Assembly (NCBI GenBank): GCA_902767195.1
Contig: CACXGS010000227.1
Location: forward strand, 1 to 6,844
Source of the DNA: an uncultured Lachnospiraceae bacterium
GTDB lineage: Bacteria > Bacillota_A > Clostridia > Lachnospirales > Lachnospiraceae
DNA length: 6,844 nt
Reading direction: 5' to 3'
The translations under genes and the position numbers were made by a program. Under the pieces are notes generated by a model, which was not told where the DNA came from, made no database searches, and saw only the letters and a program-made list of their open reading frames with translations. Below, in pieces: positions 1 to 4,731 of this stretch (within the stretch, counting starts at the first letter, position 1; each line of letters starts with the position of its first letter).

Positions 1-233
1 CCCCTGTCTATTTTCCCATCTTCATCCAGGATATCCTCACCGAAGGTTTCCAGGATGGCCTGGTAATTGGCAGCCCCGGGCTCCATCAGCTCATGGGCCA
101 CCAGATCAGATAAAATGACTGCTCCCTTGAAATCCTCTTTCAGAATCTGCATCACAACGCTTTTTCCGGATCCCACGCCACCGGTTACTCCGATGACTTT
201 AAAGCTGCATTGTTCTTTGTTATTTTGCTTCAT
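1..233 (-). CDS. coaE: Dephospho-CoA kinase, N-terminal part (cut by left window edge)
   Basis: CoaE phosphorylates the 3'-hydroxyl of dephospho-CoA with ATP, the last step of coenzyme A synthesis, in the cytosol. The 77 visible residues begin MKQNNKEQCSFKVIGVTGG and contain a Walker A P-loop, GGVGSGKS, at residues 18-25. The next conserved block, SDLVAHELMEPG at residues 42-53, matches the family pattern DADxxARxxxEPG. Asp43 aligns with the catalytic-base Asp of E. coli CoaE (Asp33), but the two residues before it are Leu-Ser rather than Asp-Ala, and Val follows the P-loop Ser where Thr is usual. The ATG lies inside the end of polA: the two genes overlap by 14 bases in different frames, which suggests translational coupling. 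A weak Shine-Dalgarno-like AGGGTG lies about 9 bases upstream, within polA. An in-frame GTG four codons upstream is a less likely start. The frame stays open to the window edge; about 120 or more residues should lie beyond it. The identification is firm. Confidence 0.93.
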   Translation of the reverse strand, partial: MKQNNKEQCSFKVIGVTGGVGSGKSVVMQILKEDFKGAVILSDLVAHELMEPGAANYQAILETFGEDILDEDGKIDR

Positions 234-2883
234 ACCAGTTATCACCCTGTTCTATGTCAATGGAGAGAGGCACCCTGAGCCTGGCCGCTCCCATCATTTC
301 CTCGGTCAATATTTTCTTTACGGTCTCTATCTCTTCTTTCCTTGTCTCAATCAGAAGTTCATCGTGAATCTGAAGGATCAGTCTGGATGAACATCCTTCT
401 TTCCTGAGCCGGTTGGTTACCCGGATCATGGCAATCTTAATGATGTCAGCGGCTGTTCCCTGAATGGATGAGTTCATCGCCGCTCTCTCACCGAAGCTCC
501 TCTGCATGAAATTGCTGGAGTTAATCTCCGGAATAGGCCGGATTCTCCCGTACAGGGTGCGGACATTACCATGCTCTTTTCCGTAAGCCACGTTGCCGTC
601 CAGATAATTCTTGATACCAGGATAGGTGGCAAAATATCTTTCGATATACTCAGAGGCCTCCTGTCTGGTAATATTGAGATCCTGTCCCAGGCCAAAGGCG
701 CTGATTCCGTAGACAATACCGAAATTCACGGCCTTTGCGCTGCGTCTCAGTGTGGGAGTGACATCCTCGAGAGGCACGCCGAACACCTGGGAAGCTGTGA
801 TGGCATGAATGTCCTCGCCGTGATGATAGGCTTCTATCAGGTTCTGATCATTTGCCATATGGGCCAGCACCCTTAATTCAATCTGCGAGTAATCCGCACT
901 GATAAAGACATAACCCTCCTCCGGCACAAAGACTTTGCGGATGGCACGGCCTAAAGGCATGCGGATGGGAATATTCTGCAGATTCGGATCTGAGCTGGAC
1001 AGCCTTCCGGTGGCTGTCACCTTCTGATTGAAGATGCCGTGAATCTTCCCGTCTTCCCTTATGAAAGCGGACAGTCCGTCAGCATAGGTGGATTTGAGTT
1101 TAGTCAGCTGACGGTATTCCAGAACATTTCTCACTATGGGATGGTCCGGGGCCAGTTTATCCAGGATATCCGCACTGGTGGAATATCCGGTTTTCGTTTT
1201 TTTGGCGAAGGGCATTTTCATTTTCTCGAAGAGGATGACACCCAGCTGTTTGGGGGAGTTAATGTTAAAGGACTCTCCTGCCTGCTCCCAGATCTCCTCT
1301 TCCAGTTCCCGGATCCGGCCGGTCAGGCTGTCTCCATACTCTTTCAGAGCCTCTCTTTCCACGGAAATCCCAATATGTTCCATATCGTAAAGAGAGGGAA
1401 CCAGGGGTCTTTCGATCTCCTGATAGAGATTCTCCATTTCTTTTTCCTTGAGCCGTTCTCTCAGCAAATCTGCGGTCTCATAGGGGATTTCTGCAAGAAA
1501 GGCCGTGATCTGTAAAGCCTGCTCCTGATCCGGTGACAGGACATCATAAAGGTCTTTTTTCCCACAGACTTCTTTCCGTGACAGGAGCACCCTGCCCAGA
1601 TATTCCCGGGCCAGATCTTCATAGTCGTAATCAGACTGGAGAGGATTGAGCAGGTAGGCCATCAGGCTCACATCTTCAATCTTGTCAGTATAATCCCGGA
1701 ACCATTCGTCAAAATGCAGCAGGGCTTTGTAATCCAGCACGCAGAGGGTAAGATTCTGCTCAAGCAGATTCCGGATCCGGTCACGGAACCAGTCTTCTGT
1801 CAGGAACCCCTGGCAAAAGAGGACTGCATGACGAAGACTCCCTTCCTGCTCAAAAGTCAGAGAAAGAGCCTTTAATGAATCCCTGTTTACATGATCTCCT
1901 TTTGAGACCAGGCCAAGACCGGCTCTCCCGGCATCAGCCGCCTGAGCAAAGATCTCTTCCGCCTGGAGGAGTTCAGTGATGACTTCCGTTTCCACCCGGT
2001 CACTGTCTTTCTGGCTGTCCTCGAAATAGTGAAAAAGGCTTTTGAGCTCCAGTTCCTTAAAGATCTGATAGGCTTCGCTGGTAAACAGCTTACCGATCTT
2101 TGCATCTTTGAACTGGTAGTCCAGCTGGCAGTCCGTCTTTATGGTTGCCAGATCCCGGCTCATGATAGCCTGATCATAGAATTCTCTGAGATTGTTTTTG
2201 GCCCTTGCGGGTTTGATCTCATCGATATGATTGTATGCATTCTCAATAGAATGATAAGACTGGATGATTTTGCCGGCTGTTTTTTCTCCGATTCCGGGCA
2301 CTCCCGGTATATTGTCGGAAGTGTCTCCCATGAGACCTTTCATCTCAATGAATTCTGTGGGAGTAACTCCGTAAAGCTCTTTGACATCCTTTTCCCGGTA
2401 GTCTTCGGTCACAGTTTTCCCGCCCCGGGTCTTTGGAATCCGAATCATGACATGGTCAGTGGCCAGCTGAAGGAGATCACGGTCGCCGGAGACAGTAACT
2501 ACCTCATAGCCCTCCTTCTCCGCATCCACACCGATGGTTCCCAGAATATCGTCCGCCTCGATCCCTGCCTGAGTCACCACAGGAATCTCCATGGATCCCA
2601 GTACCTGTTTCATCAGGGGCACCTGCTCCCGCAATTCTTCCGGCATGGGATTTCGGTTTCCCTTGTATTCTTTATACTGTAAATGACGGAAGGTCGGTTC
2701 TTTCCGGTCAAAAGCCACCAGAAGGTGAGTGGGCTTCTCTTCCTCCAGGTAACGAAGCATGATATTCAGAAATCCCAGCACGGCATTGGTGTGCAGGCCG
2801 CTGGAATTGGTCAGTCCGGGAAGCCCGTAAAAAGCCCTGTTTAATATACTGTGACCATCAATCAACATGATTTTATCAGCCAT
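220..2883 (-). CDS. polA: DNA polymerase I (5' nuclease plus polymerase, inactive proofreading domain)
   Basis: Family A DNA polymerase for Okazaki primer removal and repair gap filling; 887 residues with the start chosen here, close to the usual 880-930. The N-terminal 5' nuclease (about 1-290) shows LLIDGHS-like IMLIDGHS, VAFDRKEPTFR, the acidic cluster GIEADD (107-112), SGDRDLLQL (132-140) and the helix-hairpin-helix region GDTSDNIPGVPGIGEKT (from 186). The middle domain (about 300-470) keeps the fold's position but lacks the Asp/Glu residues of exonuclease motifs I-III, so proofreading is predicted to be absent. The polymerase domain (about 490-887) has motif A DYSQIELR (664-671), motif B RRSAKAVNFGIVYG with Arg713, Lys717, Phe721 and Tyr725, and motif C QIHDE (838-842). 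The frame is open for 18 more codons upstream (to 2937), but those would overlap the preceding gene. The ATG at 2883 has GAGGAG six bases upstream and gives the typical MADKIMLIDG start. The stop, TAA at 220-222, lies inside coaE. Confidence 0.98.
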   Translation of the reverse strand: MADKIMLIDGHSILNRAFYGLPGLTNSSGLHTNAVLGFLNIMLRYLEEEKPTHLLVAFDRKEPTFRHLQYKEYKGNRNPMPEELREQVPLMKQVLGSMEIPVVTQAGIEADDILGTIGVDAEKEGYEVVTVSGDRDLLQLATDHVMIRIPKTRGGKTVTEDYREKDVKELYGVTPTEFIEMKGLMGDTSDNIPGVPGIGEKTAGKIIQSYHSIENAYNHIDEIKPARAKNNLREFYDQAIMSRDLATIKTDCQLDYQFKDAKIGKLFTSEAYQIFKELELKSLFHYFEDSQKDSDRVETEVITELLQAEEIFAQAADAGRAGLGLVSKGDHVNRDSLKALSLTFEQEGSLRHAVLFCQGFLTEDWFRDRIRNLLEQNLTLCVLDYKALLHFDEWFRDYTDKIEDVSLMAYLLNPLQSDYDYEDLAREYLGRVLLSRKEVCGKKDLYDVLSPDQEQALQITAFLAEIPYETADLLRERLKEKEMENLYQEIERPLVPSLYDMEHIGISVEREALKEYGDSLTGRIRELEEEIWEQAGESFNINSPKQLGVILFEKMKMPFAKKTKTGYSTSADILDKLAPDHPIVRNVLEYRQLTKLKSTYADGLSAFIREDGKIHGIFNQKVTATGRLSSSDPNLQNIPIRMPLGRAIRKVFVPEEGYVFISADYSQIELRVLAHMANDQNLIEAYHHGEDIHAITASQVFGVPLEDVTPTLRRSAKAVNFGIVYGISAFGLGQDLNITRQEASEYIERYFATYPGIKNYLDGNVAYGKEHGNVRTLYGRIRPIPEINSSNFMQRSFGERAAMNSSIQGTAADIIKIAMIRVTNRLRKEGCSSRLILQIHDELLIETRKEEIETVKKILTEEMMGAARLRVPLSIDIEQGDNWYEAK

Positions 2884-2889
2884 TGCCAT

Positions 2890-2895
2890 CTCCTC
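2890..2895 (-). promoter_or_regulatory. Ribosome binding site deciding the polA start
   Basis: GAGGAG on the minus strand. It sits six bases before the ATG at 2881-2883 but directly abuts a second in-frame ATG at 2887-2889, with no spacer. The correct spacing favours 2883 as the start. It also argues against the longer open frame that begins at 2937, because that part would lie upstream of the site. Confidence 0.8.
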
Positions 2896-2921
2896 AATTA
2901 TAAAGAAAAATCTATTGTTAT

Positions 2922-3254
2922 TTAATGCAATAACCACACAATTATACCAGGCAAAGTGGCCAGAACAAGAAAAGCTATGGCAATTGCCTTAGCAGCGACC
3001 TCTACATGCTTTCGGAAGAGGATATCATCATAGCGATCCTTGATATCCTCTGCCAGTTCCTTTTGGTAGTCCGCTGTTAAAGGTTCGTTATTTTCCAGCT
3101 GCCAGAGGGAAGTGAACATCGTGTAATAAAGTTCCAGCTCCTTCATGCAGCTGTCACATCCTCTGATGTGACTGATAAACTGTTCTGTTTCCTCCGGGCC
3201 CAGATCATAATCAATAAATCTTTGGAAATTCGCCTGTGTTTCTCTGCAATCCAT
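2922..3254 (-). CDS. Small membrane protein with zf-HC2 (anti-sigma-like) zinc-finger domain
   Basis: This 110-residue protein has an N-terminal cytoplasmic domain resembling the zinc-binding anti-sigma (ZAS, zf-HC2) fold. Cys3, His29, Cys33 and Cys36 form the C-x25-H-x3-C-x2-C arrangement, with the motif HIRGCDSCMKEL at 29-40. A charged linker (about 55-85) follows. A single hydrophobic helix at about 87-109 then ends in the C-terminal His, so the protein is probably anchored by its C terminus with almost nothing outside. In known families such domains bind and hold ECF sigma factors, sometimes in a redox-sensitive way. No sigma factor gene is visible in the window, and there is no extracytoplasmic sensor domain, so target and signal are unknown. 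The start is supported by GGGAGG (3260-3265) five bases upstream. It follows the aminopeptidase by 28 bases and precedes polA by 38. The domain call is good; a real anti-sigma role is inference. It could instead be a membrane scaffold that uses the same zinc fold. Confidence 0.8.
   Translation of the reverse strand: MDCRETQANFQRFIDYDLGPEETEQFISHIRGCDSCMKELELYYTMFTSLWQLENNEPLTADYQKELAEDIKDRYDDILFRKHVEVAAKAIAIAFLVLATLPGIIVWLLH
2941..2968 (-). promoter_or_regulatory. Possible internal sigma-A promoter ahead of polA
   Basis: On the minus strand a perfect -10 hexamer TATAAT (2941-2946) is preceded by TGG, giving an extended -10 element. A weak -35-like TTGTTC (2963-2968) lies 16 bases upstream and matches three of six consensus positions. 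Transcription would begin near 2934, leaving a leader of about 50 bases before the polA ATG that includes its ribosome binding site. The element lies inside the coding end of the zinc-finger membrane protein, in AT-rich transmembrane codons, where TATAAT can arise by chance. Treat it as a candidate that could give polA-coaE expression independent of the upstream genes. Confidence 0.3.
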
Positions 3255-3282
3255 CTTTGCCTCCCTGCCTGCCGACAGTTTT

Positions 3283-4692
3283 TCAGGCCTCCTTTAGAAA
3301 AGCGGTATATCCTTTTTCCGCTTCGTAAAGGTCAGCCTTGCTGATTACCTCCCAGGGGGCGTGCATACTCAGTACGGCAACGCCGCTGTCCACCACTTCC
3401 ATACCGTAAAGGGCAGCGATATAGGCAATGGTTCCGCCGCCGCCAAAATCGACTTTTCCGACTTCCGATGTCTGGAAGGCCACCTTATTCTCATCAAAGA
3501 TCCGGCGGATATCTGCCAGGTATTCTGCGTTGGCATCATTGGACCCGCTCTTTCCGCCTGATCCGGTATACTTGTTTAATACCAGGCCTTTTCCGAAGTA
3601 GGATGTGTTCTTTTTCTCAAAAGCTTCCGGATAGGCCGGGTCATATGCTGCACTGACATCCGAGGAAAGCATCCTGGACCGGGCCAGGCAGCGACGGACG
3701 GACAGACTGGAAAAATGACCGCACAGAGACAGGATTTCTGCCACTGCGTTCTCAAAGAACATGGATCGCATTCCGGTTGCGCCTACGCTTCCGATCTCCT
3801 CCTTGTCCACCAGCAGGCAGCAGGAAGTCCGTCGGGGTGCCGGTGTTTCCATCATGGCCAGAAAAGAGGGATAGGCACATACTCTGTCATCGTGACCGTA
3901 ACCCATGATCATACTGCGGTCTAATCCGCAGTCCCTTGCTCTGCCGGCTGGTACTACCTCGATCTCGGCGGACAGAAAATCTTCTTCCTCCATATCATAT
4001 TTCTCGGAAAGGATCTTCAATATAGCGGCCTTGACTCCGTCCTTATCCCCTTTGCCGTCCTTCTTGTCATCCTCGGATTCCGGCCGGTCAGGACGGCTCC
4101 CCACCAGGATATCTAGCTGTTCACCGGGGATTACATCCGCTGCCTTTTTCTGCAGCTGTTTTCTGGAAAGATGAATCAGAAGATCGGTCACATAAACCAC
4201 CGGGTCTTCCGGGTCTTCTCCCAGAACCACCGGGACTTTGGTGCCGTCCTTCTTTACCACGACTCCGTGCAGAGCCAGGGGCATTGTCACCCACTGATAT
4301 TTCTTGATGCCACCATAGTAATGAGTGTCCAGATAGGCAAGTTCTGTGTCCTCATAAAGAGGATTCTGTTTAATATCCAGTCTGGGAGAATCTATGTGGG
4401 CGCAGAGAATATTCATCCCCTGCTCCATGGCTTCTTCTCCGATGGTGAAGAATGCGATGGTCTTTCCCATTCCCTCAGCATATACTTTATCCCCGGCATG
4501 GAGTTCTTTTCCATGGGCGATCAGCTCATCTAAGGAACGATAACCTTTCTTTTCTGCTTCCCGGCGGAAATAATCAGTGCACTCCCTCTCTGTTTTACAT
4601 GTACTGATAAACTCCTTGTAGGAAGCAGCCAGTTTCTCTACGGCTTTCTCGTCCTCTGCGTTATATCCGAGCCAGACATTTTCTTTTTTCAT
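3283..4692 (-). CDS. apeA: M18-family zinc aminopeptidase (type 1)
   Basis: Cytosolic metallo-aminopeptidase that removes N-terminal residues from peptides using two zinc ions; family M18 includes aspartyl aminopeptidase and yeast Ape1. All expected metal and catalytic positions are visible in the 469 residues: His99 and Asp101 in CAHIDSPRLDIKQNPLYED, the bridging Asp268 in GYGHDDR, catalytic Glu298 and metal-binding Glu299 in VDKEEIGSVGATGM, Asp345 in SSDVSAAYDP, and His444 in SMHAPWE. The glycine-rich block GSGGKSGSNDANAEY (377-391) is also family-typical. Length and the NPLYED block fit the clostridial/Thermotoga type 1 branch that HAMAP calls apeA. A short charged stretch rich in Asp and Lys (about 205-219) interrupts the middle of the protein and is probably a surface loop. 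The ATG is preceded by AGAGGAG (4703-4709) with a rather long 10-base spacer. The gene lies 39 bases after pyruvate carboxylase and 28 before the zinc-finger gene, with no terminator on either side. Substrate preference cannot be read from the sequence. Confidence 0.95.
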   Translation of the reverse strand: MKKENVWLGYNAEDEKAVEKLAASYKEFISTCKTERECTDYFRREAEKKGYRSLDELIAHGKELHAGDKVYAEGMGKTIAFFTIGEEAMEQGMNILCAHIDSPRLDIKQNPLYEDTELAYLDTHYYGGIKKYQWVTMPLALHGVVVKKDGTKVPVVLGEDPEDPVVYVTDLLIHLSRKQLQKKAADVIPGEQLDILVGSRPDRPESEDDKKDGKGDKDGVKAAILKILSEKYDMEEEDFLSAEIEVVPAGRARDCGLDRSMIMGYGHDDRVCAYPSFLAMMETPAPRRTSCCLLVDKEEIGSVGATGMRSMFFENAVAEILSLCGHFSSLSVRRCLARSRMLSSDVSAAYDPAYPEAFEKKNTSYFGKGLVLNKYTGSGGKSGSNDANAEYLADIRRIFDENKVAFQTSEVGKVDFGGGGTIAYIAALYGMEVVDSGVAVLSMHAPWEVISKADLYEAEKGYTAFLKEA

Positions 4693-4731
4693 ATTTTTAT
4701 TTCTCCTCTTAATTTATCTGTATTCTTTTTC

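Noticed and set aside
2029..2682. A 217-codon open frame on the plus strand opposite the polA 5' nuclease region.
   Set aside because: Antisense shadow of a conserved gene, with no recognisable domain in the product.
2896..2901. A second TATAAT on the minus strand just before the polA ribosome binding site.
   Set aside because: Transcription would start at or inside the ribosome binding site, and there is no adequate -35 at 16-18 bases.
2884..2937. An 18-codon N-terminal extension of polA beginning at 2937.
   Set aside because: It would overlap the upstream gene, lies upstream of the good GAGGAG site, and adds residues not typical of the family, which normally starts a few residues before the LIDG motif.
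3255..3282. Possible hairpin (CTG-TCGG-CAG) between the aminopeptidase and the zinc-finger gene.
   Set aside because: The stem is only three base pairs and no U-run follows, so it is not a terminator.
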